Shown piece after piece: positions 9,173 through 20,690 of a stretch of 64,000 nucleotides of DNA. The stretch's first letter is position 1; the number at the start of each line of letters is the position of its first letter. The stretch is from Imbricaverruca yamaguchii. Taxonomy: Eukaryota; Arthropoda; Thecostraca; Neoverrucidae. Position numbers and translations under genes: made by a program. The stretch lies in the NCBI GenBank assembly GCA_034440575.1, contig JAOTOL010001562.1, positions 1,338,001 through 1,402,000 on the forward strand. Direction: 5' to 3'. The notes below the pieces were generated by a model that was not told the DNA's origin, ran no database searches, and worked only from the letters and a program-made list of their open reading frames with translations.

Positions 9173-10280
9173 CGGCATGTGTGCAACAGCGTAAAAGTGG
9201 TGCGTCAATTAATACATCCGTTTATCCTAACTGGAAGAGGCTCGCGGACGAGCAGAGCTCTGGCTTTGTCGCGCCTGTCGACTGGTGTGGTTTTGGTGTC
9301 ATAATGTCTAATGTTGTGCTACCACATTGTCTCGCGTCTGCCACCCCCCACCGCCACCACCATCGCGCCAGGCGGCACGCAGTGGCGCGGCCGGCGCGGT
9401 TTCACATAAAATAGTCGCGTTGCTCCACTGTGCGTTGTCAGTTAAGGTGCAGTCCCTCGGAACAACGCCTCCCCGGTCGCGCTACGGTTTCGACATTAAA
9501 CCGTGTTTCCAGCGAAGTAGCTGATAACAGTTGCTGACTAATACTCGAGATAAACAGTGAATGACTAATAGCCAAGGTTGTGTATGTTGTGTATGAAGGG
9601 TAGTTTTAGGGCATTAGTGATGATTGCGTTTTAGTGATAAATTTGTACTATATCCAATGAGCCATTTGGTTTTCATTTGATGATTCAATCGATGCACAAG
9701 GCTGCAAAAGCCACCGTAATGGGGAGAAAATCTGAGATAATTATTTCAGAACAAAAAGATGAAAGAGAATAACAGACCGAACTCATGCAAGCTTCAGTCA
9801 TGCGTTAGGAAAGCGTCCTTAATTCAGATGAACATACGCATCCCATGCACTTTGGACGGCTGATATGGGTAGATCATTGTATGTTTTATAGTTGTGTATG
9901 CATCCGTGAAACCTGCGAAACACCGCTGAAGTTTAACATAGAGGCTTATGGGAAAGGACCATGAAGGTCTGCAGGGTCCATTGTAAGCAACGTCAAAAGG
10001 CACCCCCGAAAATGTATGCAATTTTTTTCGCTAAGAACTTAAGGTACATTTTTAACTCGCCGTGTACCCTGTGTGTGCCGTTTATTTCCATATGTTTACG
10101 GTTTACTTTGATCTGTCACCTTCATCCTCCTAAAATCACACCACCGTTTCTTTATTCGGTACAAATTGCTTCGTGTCGCTGCATTGATGATAGCGGCACA
10201 CCGACACGTTACCTAAGACTCCTCAATGTATTTTGCCTGACCCGAGTCTTAACACACGCTGGACTATAGCCATACCGATA
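9173..10280. other. intron, unique sequence
   Basis: No exon, RNA gene or recognisable mobile element seen between exon 4B and the AT-rich repeat. Confidence 0.4.
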
Positions 10281-10515
10281 ACGACACCAAAACTTAACGA
10301 TCCCTACACCAAACCTTGACTATACCTACGTCAAATCTTAACCATACTAGCACCAAATATTTACATTACCTATGCCAAATATTTACCTTACCTATACCAA
10401 ATATTTACACAACCTATACCAGATATTTATACTACCCATACCAAATATTTACATTACCTATACCAAATATTTACATTACCTATACCAAATATTAACCATA
10501 CCTAGATGAAACTTT
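10281..10515. repeat. 23-bp AT-rich minisatellite, about 10 units
   Basis: Units of ctataccaaatatttacatt type, clearest at 10365-10500 and more degenerate upstream. It is intronic, unlike the GC-rich arrays elsewhere in this gene. Confidence 0.85.
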
Positions 10516-10704
10516 AACTATAATACGCAAGACCACCACCACACCTACATCAAACTTCGACCACACGGACACAACACTAGCTTTTCCGACGGGAGCCGCA
10601 TCACCAGCACCGCCCCCACCTCACCACGGCCCAAACTGACCTGCCCTGAGCGACCTCACCATGACCCGACACGACCTGCTCCGACTTGTCTTCCGTGAGC
10701 GCAG

Positions 10705-10908
10705 GGCCATGTCGACTCGAATGATCGCCGGCTCGTGGTGGGCCTTCACCCTCATCATGATCTCGTCCTACACGGCCAACCTGGCCGCCTTCCTCACCAT
10801 CGAGACGCGCTACTCGGCCATCGAGTGCGCCGACGACCTGCTCAAGCCGCGCAACAGTCACATCAAGTACGGAATGTACGCGCAAGGATCAACGGCCGAC
10901 TTCTTCAG
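10705..10908 (+). CDS. glutamate receptor exon 5: M3 gate helix and start of S2
   Basis: It encodes [20 protein letters not shown], the signature [13 protein letters not shown] of the M3 channel gate helix, then AIECADDLL and [25 protein letters not shown] is the most conserved motif of the family. The GST in S2 corresponds to the Ser/Thr that contacts the agonist gamma-carboxyl. The acceptor is gtgagcgcag and the donor TTCAG|gttaga. It takes the AA of exon 4A or 4B plus G to make Lys, and ends AG for Arg. Intron 4 upstream (8935-10704) has no further pore-exon copy that I can see. Confidence 0.95.
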
Positions 10909-11214
10909 GTTAGAGACTGCACAACAGCAGGTCAACAGCAGACTTCAGTTAGAAGGTATGTAGGCTACCGCTGGGCCCATCGTGGACTCGTGACATATAT
11001 TCCACAATGGCAGATTCCTCACAAACTTCGGTTGGTGAGGGACGTACAATGCACATCAATAAATGGATCGCAGACTGGTTCATACCGGTGACTAAGGTGC
11101 GTTGAACACTAACCAGACCACCAAGCAGCGATGAACTGCTGCCGAATACTATATCTAGCATGGACGTGAGCACCGGGAGAGTGGAGGAAGTCCCTCCGTG
11201 TTGTGGAACGTTAG
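10909..11214. other. intron, unique sequence
   Basis: Nothing recognised between exon 5 and the 38-bp array. Confidence 0.4.
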
Positions 11215-12335
11215 CTGCTAACTACGTGGGGAGTGTGTATAAAGCTGTGTGTCCAGCGCGACCCTGGGGGGGGTGTATAAAGCTGTGTGTCCAGCGTGAC
11301 CCTGGGGATGGGGGGGTATAAAGCTGTGTAGCCAGCGCGACCCTGGGGGGTAAAGCGGGGTACCGGGCGGAAAGCTGTGTAGCCAGCGCGACCCTGGGGA
11401 GTGTGTATAAAGCTGAGTAGCCAGCGCGACCCTGGGGAGTGTGTATAAAGTTGTGTATCCAGCGCGACCCTGGGGAGTGTGTATAAAGCTGTGTGTCCAG
11501 TGCGACCCTGGGGGGGTGTATAAAGCTGTGTAGCCAGCGCGACCCTGGGGGGGATAAAGCTGTGTAGCCAGCGCGACCCTGGGGGGGTTAAAGCTGTGTA
11601 GCCAGCGCGACCCTGGGGAGTGTGTATAAAGCTGTGTAGCCAGCGCGACCCTGGGGAGTGTATATAAAGCTGTGTATCTAGCGCGACCCTGGGGGGGGGG
11701 GGGGTGTATAAAGCTGTGTGTCCAGCGCGACCCTGGGGAGTGTGTATAAAGCTGTGTAGCTAGCGCGACCCTGGGGAGTGTGTATAAAGCTGTGTAGCCA
11801 GCGCGACCCTGGGGAGTGTGTATAAAGCTGTGTAGCCAGCGCGACCCTGGGGAGTGTGTATAAAGCTGTGTAGCCAGCGCGACCCTGGGGAGTGTGTATA
11901 AAGCTGTGTAGCCAGCGCGACCCTGGGGAGTGTGTATAAAGCTGTGTAGCCAGCGCGACCCTGGGGAGTGTGTATAAAGCTGTGTAGCCAGCGCGACCCT
12001 GGGGAGTGTGTATAAAGTTGTGTAGCCAGCGCGACCCTGGGGAGTGTGTATAAAGCTGTGTAGCCAGCGCGACCCTGGGGAGTGTGTATAAAGCTGTGTA
12101 GCCAGCGCGACCCTGGGGAGTGTGTATAAAGTTGTGTAGCCAGCGCGACCCTGGGGAGTGTGTATAAAGCTGTGTAGCCAGCGCGACCCTGGGGAGTGTG
12201 TATAAAGCTGTGTGTCCAGCGCGACCCTGGGGAGTGTGTATAAAGCTGTGTAGCCAGCGCGACCCTGGGGAGTGTGTATAAAGCTGTGTAGCCAGCGCGA
12301 CCCTGGGGAGTGTATATAAAGCTGTGTGACCAGCG
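11215..12335. repeat. 38-bp minisatellite with tataaag in every unit, about 29 units
   Basis: The core is gtgtgtataaagctgtgtag, then ccagcgcgaccctgggga. Units are highly uniform over 11,720-12,330 and more variable upstream, where G-runs shorten or lengthen them. Every unit carries a TATAAAG string. On the minus strand the unit is stop-free, which creates a 226-residue frame. Confidence 0.95.
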
Positions 12336-12387
12336 CGATCCCAGCCTGTGAGGACCACCAGGAATGGTCCTCCTAGGCTGTCGCAGG

Positions 12388-12640
12388 TTGTCCCGGTAGC
12401 TCAGCTGGTTAGAACGCTAGTCTGCATTGGTCTCCTCTGTCCTAGCAAGACAGGGTTCGAGTCGCTTCACGTGTTCGAATTTGTCCCTCGGCTGGGAGGG
12501 TCAGTTGGCAGCTGGTCTGATAAGGCCGGGAACGAGCTACCGGGGTGGCCGTGTTGGTGGATTGATGGCACGTTAAGCTCTGGATGAGAATTCTGCACTT
12601 GAACTGGAATTGATGGATCGGCGGATGATGGAGCCAGGGT
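12388..12640 (+). mobile_element. tRNA-derived SINE-like element, second family
   Basis: Starts at about cccggtagctcagctggtta. The A-box TAGCTCAGCTGG is at 12397-12408 and the B-box GGTTCGAGTCG at 12454-12464. The downstream half cannot pair with the 5' end as an acceptor stem, so it is not an intact tRNA gene. A tRNA-unrelated region with ccggcgtggcc-type sequence follows. Only one copy is seen here, so the 3' end is a guess. Bases 12641-13395 downstream show nothing I recognise. Confidence 0.55.
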
Positions 12641-13395
12641 TCATATTACAAGCTCTGCTTAGCAATCGAACCCCGTTCCATAATGTCATCACAGCAAGAA
12701 TGCGGATTAAGGTTCCATAATACAAATAAAGAAAATAAAAACAATGTATGGGGGCCCAGATGGGGACCGTCCTTGGTCAGTGTGCACCCTCCGGCATCGT
12801 GACCCGTGGCAGATATTTCACATAGGCTCGGGCAAGGGCCAGGTACCACGAGCTAGGTGCAACTAACTGAGCGCTAACCTGTTCAATTCACATTCCAGCA
12901 CTCACACATTTCAAACGTTCCTAGCGTACAGTGGACTGACGTGCATAATGCAAATTAACTCAGGATTGTGTCATGCGTCAACGTTTCGATCAGATACCGT
13001 CTCCGTAGGATAGGTTCTGGGCGCAAAATTATCAGCGGGAGTGTCACTTCAGGTGGTTCATGTGGATATCTGAGGTTAAAGCATAATGTCAACACATGAA
13101 AGCACAGGGTTTTATGAAGACCGGATCCACTGTAAGAGCTACAGAGCAGTGCAACCTTATGTACATTGTCTAAAATTTGAGGTGTTTATAGATACTAAAT
13201 AATTAAGCTGCATTAACATAGCTTAAGCAGCCGATCCGGTTAATGGAAATAATTGTAACATCGAACAAAATGACATTAAAAGCGATTACTATACTTTGAC
13301 AAACCAACATACTTGTAATCAGAACATGATCGGTTCTTGAATCATGTGTCATTTGTTCAAAACGCCGAACCCTCCTGACGAATGGTGTTAAAAGT

Positions 13396-13463
13396 GGATT
13401 GAACCATCCCTCTCACTCTCACTCACATTCTCACTCTTTCTCACTCCCTCTCTCCAACAAGCA
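13396..13463. repeat. CTCACT-type microsatellite
   Basis: A short, imperfect run of ctcactctcactcacattctc type sequence in the intron before receptor exon 6. Confidence 0.75.
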
Positions 13464-13544
13464 CGTGCATACACACGCGCACCCACCCTCCACACGGGCA
13501 CGCACACAACACGCCCGAACAACGCAGCACCGCTGGCTTGCTGT

Positions 13545-14453
13545 ACTGTACCATCTGCGTTATTATCTGCCGTACCATCTGCGGTACATTTGCGGTACCA
13601 TCTGCGGTACCATCTGTGGTGCTATCTGCGGTGATAGCTGCGGTACTGTTTTGGGTACAGCCCGCCGCAGGCCACTGGCGGGCGCCGACAGCGGTACTGT
13701 CTGCTGTACCATCTGCGGTACAGCCCGCTGACGGCGCCGTCTGCGGCACCATCTGCGGTAGTCCGCTGTCGGCCCTATCTGCGGTATTATCTGCAGTAAC
13801 CATCTGCGACACAATCCGCTGACTGCGTCGCCTGCTGTATCATCTGCTGCACAGTCCACTGACTGCGCCGTCTGCGGCACAGTCCGCTGACGGTGCCGTC
13901 TGCGGTACCATCTGCGGTACAATCCGTTGACAGTGCCGTCTGCTGTACCATCTGCGGCACAGTCCGCTGACGGTGCCGTCTGCGGTACCATCTGCGGCAC
14001 AGTCCGCTGACAGTGCCGTCTGCTGTACCATCTGCGGCACAGTCCGCTGACGGTGCCGTCTGCTGTACCATCTGCGGCACAGTCCGCTGTCGGTGCCGTC
14101 TGCGGTACCATCTGCGGTACAGTCCGTTGACAGTGCCGTCTGCAGTAACCATCTGCGGCACAGTCCGCTGACTGCTGCCGTACCATCTGCGGCACAGTCC
14201 GCTGTCGGTGCCGTCTGCGGTACCATCTGCGGTACAATCCGTTGACAGTGCCGTCTGCAGTAACCATCTGCGGTACAGTCCACTGACTGCGCCGTCTGCG
14301 GTAGTCCGCTGACGGTGCCGTCTGCGGTACCATCTGCGGCACAATCCGCTGGCAGTGGCGTCTGCAGTAACCATCTGCGGCATAGTCCGCTGACGGTGCC
14401 GTCTGCGGTACCATTTGCGGTTTAGTCCGCTGACGGTGCTGTCTGCGGCGCAG
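13545..14453 (+). repeat. 40-bp minisatellite ending in the acceptor of receptor exon 6
   Basis: Units of about 40 bp (core tgcggtaccatctgcggcac, then agtccgctgacggtgccgtc), with shorter partial units. The last unit reads gtctgcggcgcag and is the splice acceptor used for exon 6. Many earlier units contain the similar catctgcggcacag, so the array carries a series of acceptor-like AGs close to the true one. On the minus strand it is open for up to 334 codons purely because the unit lacks stops. Confidence 0.92.
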
Positions 14454-14683
14454 AAACTCAAAAGTCTCCCCGTACACCGAGATGTGGAAGGTGATGAACA
14501 CGACGCCGGACGTGTTTCGCACCAGCGACGAGGAGGGCGTCAGGTCAGTCACAGAGGCCGACGGCAAGTACGTCTACCTGATGGAGTCCTCGTCGATCCA
14601 GTACTACGTGGCGCGCAGCTGCAACCTGGCGCAGGTCGGCGGCCTGCTGGACAACAAGGGCTACGGCATCGGCGTGTCGGCAG
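14454..14683 (+). CDS. glutamate receptor exon 6: S2 lobe
   Basis: It encodes NSKVSPYTEMWKVMN through DEEGVRSVTEADGKYVYLME, then SSSIQYYVARSCNLAQVGGL and LDNKGYGIGVSAG. This is the S2 lobe of the ligand-binding domain (pattern SKISTYEKMW, EEGIQRVL, FLMESTTIEY, CNLTQIGGLIDSKGYG). The Glu of LMESSS matches the residue that binds the agonist amino group. Acceptor gcggcgcag, donor GCAG|gtgagc; it enters after AG and leaves with G. Confidence 0.95.
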
Positions 14684-14925
14684 GTGAGCTACCGGACTTG
14701 CTATGTACACTCCTGACTGGAGGAGAAAGTCACGACACTTTCTCGTGTTCCGCCCGCCTCTGCGGACACATGAAGACCTCCATCACGGGGCACAATCGTG
14801 GTGTATTGTTTAACCGCACTTGGCTGCCTTATCACCAGTCCAGTTCAAGACTTTGTCTGACGTCTGACCTGAGCGACAACCCGGACAGCTGACACAGCCT
14901 GACCTGACCTGACCTGCGACGGCAG

Positions 14926-15044
14926 ACTCGCCCATTCCGGCGTCGGAGCTGAGCGAGACCATTATACAGCTGCAGGAGGAGGGCGTGCTGGCCAAGCTCA
15001 AGAACCGCTGGTGGAAAGGAGATCCCGGCAGCCTTAGCTGCGAT
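14926..15044 (+). CDS. glutamate receptor exon 7: end of S2
   Basis: It encodes DSPIPASELSETIIQLQEEG and VLAKLKNRWWKGDPGSLSCD, the last S2 helix and KWW-type motif (pattern SPYRDKITIAILQLQEEG, MMKEKWWRGNGC). The acceptor ctgcgacggcag follows a short run of cctga repeats. The donor is GAT|gtaagc, phase 0. The conserved Cys near the end probably forms the family disulfide with the Cys of exon 6 (RSCNLA). Confidence 0.94.
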
Positions 15045-16096
15045 GTAAGCTAACAGACAACTGTGCAGTTGACATCACATGGCCCGTAAAATCCCGTCAG
15101 GCCACCACCACTTGCCGGTGTAGCTAGGAGAGGGTTCACGCGTCACATGGAAGGGTCGTCAATTACTTCCCCATCCTTACCTCCTTTTGGGCATCCAGAA
15201 ATGTCGGTTGATCGTCACGATTGTTGCTTCTTCACACAGCCACTTAGGTAATAATGTGCCTTAATCACAAAGCGAGCTACGCGATGTAGGTACCTGTATA
15301 TGAGCTAGGCCAGAGGGAGGGTAGAGGAATGGTAGGACAGTAGTGATACCTTAACCTAGAATGAGGCGGAGTGTGAAATCAAATGCCACACGCGTGATTG
15401 GAGCTACATGAGGAAGCACCTAGTATACCCTCCCCCCTCTACCTGGCCACACGGATTTCTTTTTATATTCGGATCCCGTGGAAATTACACAGCCAATGTC
15501 AGGAAATTCCAAAGCAAATGTAAGTTTCACAGATGTACACCTACCCAAATCACTTCCCATTTTCAGCGTCAGGCGTACGGCCGTACACAAGTTGTTACCA
15601 AATAGTTTTTGGTCACACTATGAATTTTGGATGAAAATTAATCAAATTGCAACAGCTTGAGGAACACAGATCTTATAGAAACTGCGCTCTGCCGAGACCC
15701 TGCGCCAACCGCCTCTCTCCATACGATGTTTCTGTCCATACCGTGTGTGTTTGTGTTAAGTTTCACCAGTCTGCCACCGTGTGGGCGATAGCGGCTGTTA
15801 CTGTCCATACCATGTACCCAAGCCGAAACGCCGTGACTCGTGCTGCTACCCTGTGGCCACAGAACACGTGATGTGTGTCCACACACACTTACCCCACCGT
15901 CACCGCAGCCATGACGGAAGTCGGTACGTCTGACAGACCCTGCAGCACTGACAGGACCCTATGTCATGACGAGACCCTGTGCCACGGCAGGACCCTACAG
16001 CCCCGAAATGACCCTGCAGATCCAGCAGAACCCCGCTTCCCCATCCGGTCGCCGCACTACTGCGGACTGCACATCACCTGGCGGGGTTTACTTCAG
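15045..16096. other. intron, unique sequence
   Basis: No exon or mobile element recognised. A few copies of a gaccctgtgccacgg-like motif occur at 15,935-16,015. Confidence 0.4.
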
Positions 16097-16240
16097 GTGA
16101 AGAAGAAAGGTGGCAAGTCGCTATCGCTGAAGAACGTCGGCGGCGTCTTCGTGTGCCTGGTGTTCGGCCTGTCGGTGGCTACCGTCATCGCCGTGGTGGA
16201 CTTCACAAGGGCGGTGCTGCGTAGCAGCAAGGAAGAGGGC
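16097..16240 (+). CDS. glutamate receptor exon 8: membrane helix M4
   Basis: It encodes VKKKGGKSLSLKNVGGVF and a hydrophobic M4 segment (about CLVFGLSVATVIAVV), then DFTRAVLRSSKEEG. It matches the [20 protein letters not shown] block of the family. Acceptor tttacttcag, donor GAGGGC|gtgagt, phase 0. The donor is the first of six nearly identical donors spaced 36 bp apart. Confidence 0.93.
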
Positions 16241-16446
16241 GTGAGTACTCACTGCTGGTGACGGGAGATCCAGGGTGTGAGTACTCACTGCTGGTGACGG
16301 GAGATCCAGGGCGTGAGTACTCACTGCTGGTGACGGGAGATCCAGGGTGTGAGTACTCACTGCTGGTGACGGGAGACCCAGGGCGTGAGTACTCACTGCT
16401 GGTGACGGGAGACCCAGGGCGTGAGTACTCACTGCTGGTGCCGGGA
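16231..16446 (+). repeat. 36-bp minisatellite built from the donor of receptor exon 8
   Basis: Six units, each with gggcgtgagtactcactgct (or ggtgtgagtactcac). The donor-like gtgagt lies at 16241, 16277, 16313, 16349, 16385 and 16421. The first is the true exon end. If a downstream donor were used, the reading frame would run VSTHCW and stop (TGA at 16259-16261). Confidence 0.93.
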
Positions 16447-17138
16447 GAGCCAGATGTGTTACCTAGCACTGGTGTGGCGGCGAGGGCGGAACTGCTTCAA
16501 GATACTGGCGTGGCAACAGAGGCGAAACTATACCCACTACCAGGATGGCAGCAGAGCTAAAGTGACACAGTATATGTGTAGCAGGGCTGGAAAGGGCCGT
16601 GGCAATGAAACGAAAGTAAAAAGGTAGGATTCATGTACACGAGTACAGAGTAACTGTTTGTAGCTTTGGATGCAACCAGTAACGCAGATTTCTTGAGGGA
16701 TCGACGGAAGTGAGATGTCACGAAAAAGAAAACGTTTTCGACGCCTTAGCGTTTCGATTTTTTCTGTGATGAAAATATCAAAATGCATAGTTTGATCTAG
16801 TGTATGTTTGGCTGCTATGGGGGAAGGGGGCTTGGCTGCGCCTTTGGATGCAACTGTATGTATCAACGTGATCAAGTATGAATGTGATTGTATGTCTGTC
16901 ATCCGCTTACAGCTGCCTGCTCGCAGCGCCAGGGAAGTTGGATTAGTTATGACGCTGACGTTATGAACTGTTTACGCACCCACGTCTCGATGTGAACAGG
17001 CGGCATGGGTGTCGCCGTGAGTGCCATGACATATTGAAACGTCGCCGTCGTGCCTGTGGGTGGTGCTCTGCAGCGTTACTGGCACGTGGCCGCCGGGTGT
17101 GGCGGTGCGGCGGCGTCAGTGGCCGCGCCTGCCGACAG
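16447..17138. other. intron, unique sequence
   Basis: Last receptor intron. Nothing recognised; it ends in acceptor cgcctgccgacag. Confidence 0.4.
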
Positions 17139-17318
17139 GTGCCGTTCGCCACCGAGGCCAGCCGGGAGCTGAGCTTCGTGTTCCAGTTCCGAGGCAACAC
17201 CAAGCCGGTGAAGCGTCCACTGACTAGCGACACTGGCGACGACGTGCTGCCGTTCAGCACGGACAGCTCCCTGCAGTACGCGCCGGCCGGGCTGACGCTC
17301 CGCCACACGCTCACCTGA
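17139..17318 (+). CDS. glutamate receptor exon 9: cytoplasmic tail and stop codon
   Basis: It encodes VPFATEASRELSFVFQF, then GNTKPVKRP and a short tail ending LTLRHTLT, with stop TGA at 17316-17318. The region after M4 with F-EA---EL-F-----G-TKPV is typical of arthropod non-NMDA receptors. The acceptor is phase 0, consistent with exon 8. The last nine codons and the stop are the first unit of the following 41-bp array. No polyadenylation signal could be placed with confidence. Confidence 0.93.
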   Translation: MPFATEASRELSFVFQFRGNTKPVKRPLTSDTGDDVLPFSTDSSLQYAPAGLTLRHTLT

Positions 17319-18113
17319 GGACGCCGACCGGGCTGACGCTCCGCCACACGCTCACCTGAGCACGTCGGCCGGGCTGACGCTCCGCCACACGCTCACCTGA
17401 GGACGCCGGCCGGACTGACGCTCCGCCACACGCTCACCTGAGCACGTCGGCCGGGCTGACGCTCCGCCACACGCTCACCTGAGGACGCCGGCCGGACTGA
17501 CGCTCCGCCACACGCTCACCTGAGGACGCCGGTCGGGCTGACGCTCCGCCACACGCTCACCTGAGCACGTCGGCCGGGCTGACGCTCCGCCACACGCTCA
17601 CCTGAGGACGCCGACCGGGCTGACGCTCCGCCACACGCTCACCTGAGCACGTCGGCCGGACTGACGCTCCGCCACACGCTCACCTGAGCACGTCGGCCGG
17701 ACTGACGCTCCGCCACACGCTCACCTGAGCACGTCGGCCGGACTGACGCTCCGCCACACGCTCACCTGAGGACGCCGGCCGGGCTGACGCTCCGCCACAC
17801 GCTCACCTGAGCACGTCGGCCGGGCTGACGCTCCGCCACACGCTCACCTGAGGACGCCGGCCGGGCTGACGCTCCGCCACACGCTCACCTGAGCACGTCG
17901 GCCGGACTGACGCTCCGCCACACGCTCACCTGAGCACGTCGGCCGGACTGACGCTCCGCCACACGCTCACCTGAGGACGCCGGTCGGGCTGACGCTCCGC
18001 CACACGCTCACCTGAGGACGCCGGCCGGACTGACGCTCCGCCACACGCTCACCTGAGCACGTCGGCCGGACTGACGCTCCGCCACACGCTCACCTGAGCA
18101 CGCCCGCCGACGG
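17288..18113 (+). repeat. 41-bp minisatellite built from the stop-codon end of the receptor gene
   Basis: About 20 tandem copies of a 41-bp unit (core gctgacgctccgccacacgc, then tcacctgaggacgccggcc). The first unit is the coding end L-T-L-R-H-T-L-T-stop of exon 9. Two alternating variants (gaggacgccgg and gagcacgtcgg) indicate higher-order duplication. If the mRNA ends downstream, this array is the proximal 3' UTR. Confidence 0.94.
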
Positions 18114-18410
18114 TGACCTGCCGGCTGGAGACGACAGCCGTGTCACTGTCGGGCTGGTAAGGCGAGCAGCCGCGTCGGTAGTGGATAGCTCCAGAATAGT
18201 TTCGGAGTTGCTGGAGTCGCGAGTCAGTACCTACTCCGAAGCTAGTGGCACAAACCAACCAGTGTGGACGTGCGGACATGATATGACAACAGGAATTGTC
18301 ACTTGGTGTCGGTGGAGGGTGATTTCAAGCGAACCAGCCAGCCGTGCTGTGGTTTGACGCCGCCGGGTTCTGGTGCTGCCGAGTACCGGCTGGACGTCTG
18401 TGTCTGGCGG
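18114..18410. other. short unique spacer
   Basis: Unique sequence between two arrays. No gene recognised. Confidence 0.4.
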
Positions 18411-20690
18411 CATGTGGGTGTGAGCCGACACTGGTCAGAGGCCAGCCACGGACTGGGATGGCGTGAGGGTGTGTGCCGACACCAGCCACGGACTGGGATG
18501 GCGTGTGGGTGTGAGCCGACACTGGTCCGAGGCCAGCCACGGACTGGGATGGCGTGAGGGTGTGTGCCGACACCAGCCACGGACTGGGATGGCGTGTGGG
18601 TGTGAGCCGACACTGGTCAACGACTGCCGAGGCCAGCCACGGACTGGGATGGCGTGAGGGTGTGTGCCGACACCAGCCACGGACTGGGATGGCGTGTGGG
18701 TGTGAGCCGACACTAGTTCGAGGCCAGCCACGGACTGGGATGGGGTGTGGGTGTGAGCCGACACTGGTCCGAGGCCAGCCACGGACTGGGATGGCGTGTG
18801 GGTGTGAGCCGACACTAGTTCGAGGCCAGCCACGGACTGGGATGGCGTGTGGGTGTGAGCCGACACTAGTTCGAGGCCAGCCACGGACTGGGATGGCGTG
18901 TGGGTGTGAGCCGACACTGGTCCGAGGCCAGCCACGGACTGGGATGGCGTGTGGGTGTGTGCCGACACTGGTCAGACACCAGCCACGGACTGGGATGGCG
19001 TGTGGGTGTGTGCCGACACTGGTCAGACACCAGCCACGGACTGGGATGGCGTGTGGGTGTGAGCCGACACTGGTCCGAGGCCAGCCACGGACTGGGATGG
19101 CGTGTGGGTGTGAGCCGACACTGGTCCGAGGCCAGCCACGGACTGGGATGGCGTGTGGGTGTGTGCCGACATACTGGTGAGGCCAGCCACGGACTGGGAT
19201 GGCGTGTGGGTGTGAGCCGACACTGCGTCAGGACACCAGCCACGGACTGGGATGGCGTGTGGGTGTGTGCCGACACTGGTCGAGCCAGCCACGGACTGGG
19301 ATGGCGTGTGGGTGTGAGCCGACACTGGTCCGAGGCCAGCCACGGACTGGGATGGCGTGTGGGTGTGTGCCGACACTGGTCAGACACCAGCCACGGACTG
19401 GGATGGCGTGTGGGTGTGAGCCGACACTGGTCAGACACCAGCCACGGACTGGGATGGCGTGTGGGTGTGTGCCGACACTGGTCAGAGGCCAGCCACGGAC
19501 TGGGATGGCGTGTGGGTGTGGAGCCGACACTGGTAGCCGACACTGCGCAGCCACACTACTAGGCCAGCCACGGACTGGGATGGCGTGTGGGTGTGTGCCG
19601 ACACTGGTCAGACACCAGCCACGGACTGGGATGGCGTGTGGGTGTGTGCCGACACTGGTCAGACACCAGCCACGGACTGGGATGGCGTGTGGGTGTGTGC
19701 CGACACTGGTCAGCAGACTGTGAATGGTCGACACCAGCCACGGACTGGGATGGCGTGTGGGTGTGAGCCGACACTGGTCAGACACCAGCCACGGACTGGG
19801 ATGGCGTGTGGGTGTGAGCCGACACTGGTCCGAGACCAGCCACGGACTGGGATGGCGTGTGGGTGTGAGCCGACACTGGTCCGAGGCCAGCCACGGACTG
19901 GGATGGCGTGTGGGTGTGAGCCGACACTGGTCCGAGACCAGCCACGGACTGGGATGGCGTGTGGGTGTGAGCCGACACTGGCTAGACCAGCCACGGACTG
20001 GGATGGCGTGTGGGTGTGAGCCGACACTGGTCGAGGCCAGCCACGGACTGGGATGGCGTGTGGGTGTGAGCCGACACTGGTCCGAGGCCAGCCACGGACT
20101 GGGATGGCGTGTGGGTGTGAGCCGACACTGGTCCGAGCCACCAGCCACGGACTGGGATGGCGTGTGGGTGTGAGCCGACACTGGTCCGAGGCCAGCCACG
20201 GACTGGGATGGCATGTTGGTGTGAGCCGACACTGGTCCGAGGCCAGCCACGGACTGGGATGGCGTGTGGGTGTGTGCCGACACTGGTCAGAGCCAGCCAC
20301 GGACTGGGTGGTGTGGGTGTGTGCCGACACTGGTCCGAGGCCAGCCACGGACTGGGATGGCGTGTGGGTGTGTGCCGACACTGGTCAGACACCAGCCACG
20401 GACTGGGATGGCGTGTGGGTGTGTGCCGACACTGGTCCGAGGCCAGCCACGGACTGGGATGGCGTGTGGGTGTGAGCCGACACTGGTCCGAGGCCAGCCA
20501 CGGACTGGGATGGCGTGTGGGTGTGTGCCGACACTGGTCCGAGGCCAGCCACGGACTGGGATGGCGTGTGGGTGTGAGCCGACACTGGTCCGAGGCCAGC
20601 CACGGACTTGGGTTGGGTGGCCGACACTGGTCCGAGGCCAGCCACGAACTGGGATGGCGTGTGGGTGTGGGAGCCACGGACGGATAATAC
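18411..20690. repeat. 51-bp minisatellite, about 44 units
   Basis: The largest array here. The core is gccagccacggactgggatg, then gcgtgtgggtgtgagccgacactggtccgag; some units are shortened to about 40 bp by loss of the ctggtccga part. The unit is a multiple of 3 and stop-free in most frames, so overlapping open frames of 150-230 codons arise on both strands. I take none of them as genes. Confidence 0.96.

Noticed and set aside
12390..12470. A functional tRNA gene
   Set aside because: A- and B-boxes are good, but the 5' end has no matching acceptor-stem strand and the anticodon arm cannot be folded convincingly; a SINE head fits better.
13563..14567. 334-codon minus-strand frame rich in Arg, Gln and Cys
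   Set aside because: It is antisense to the 40-bp array and to receptor exon 6, and exists because the unit lacks stops.
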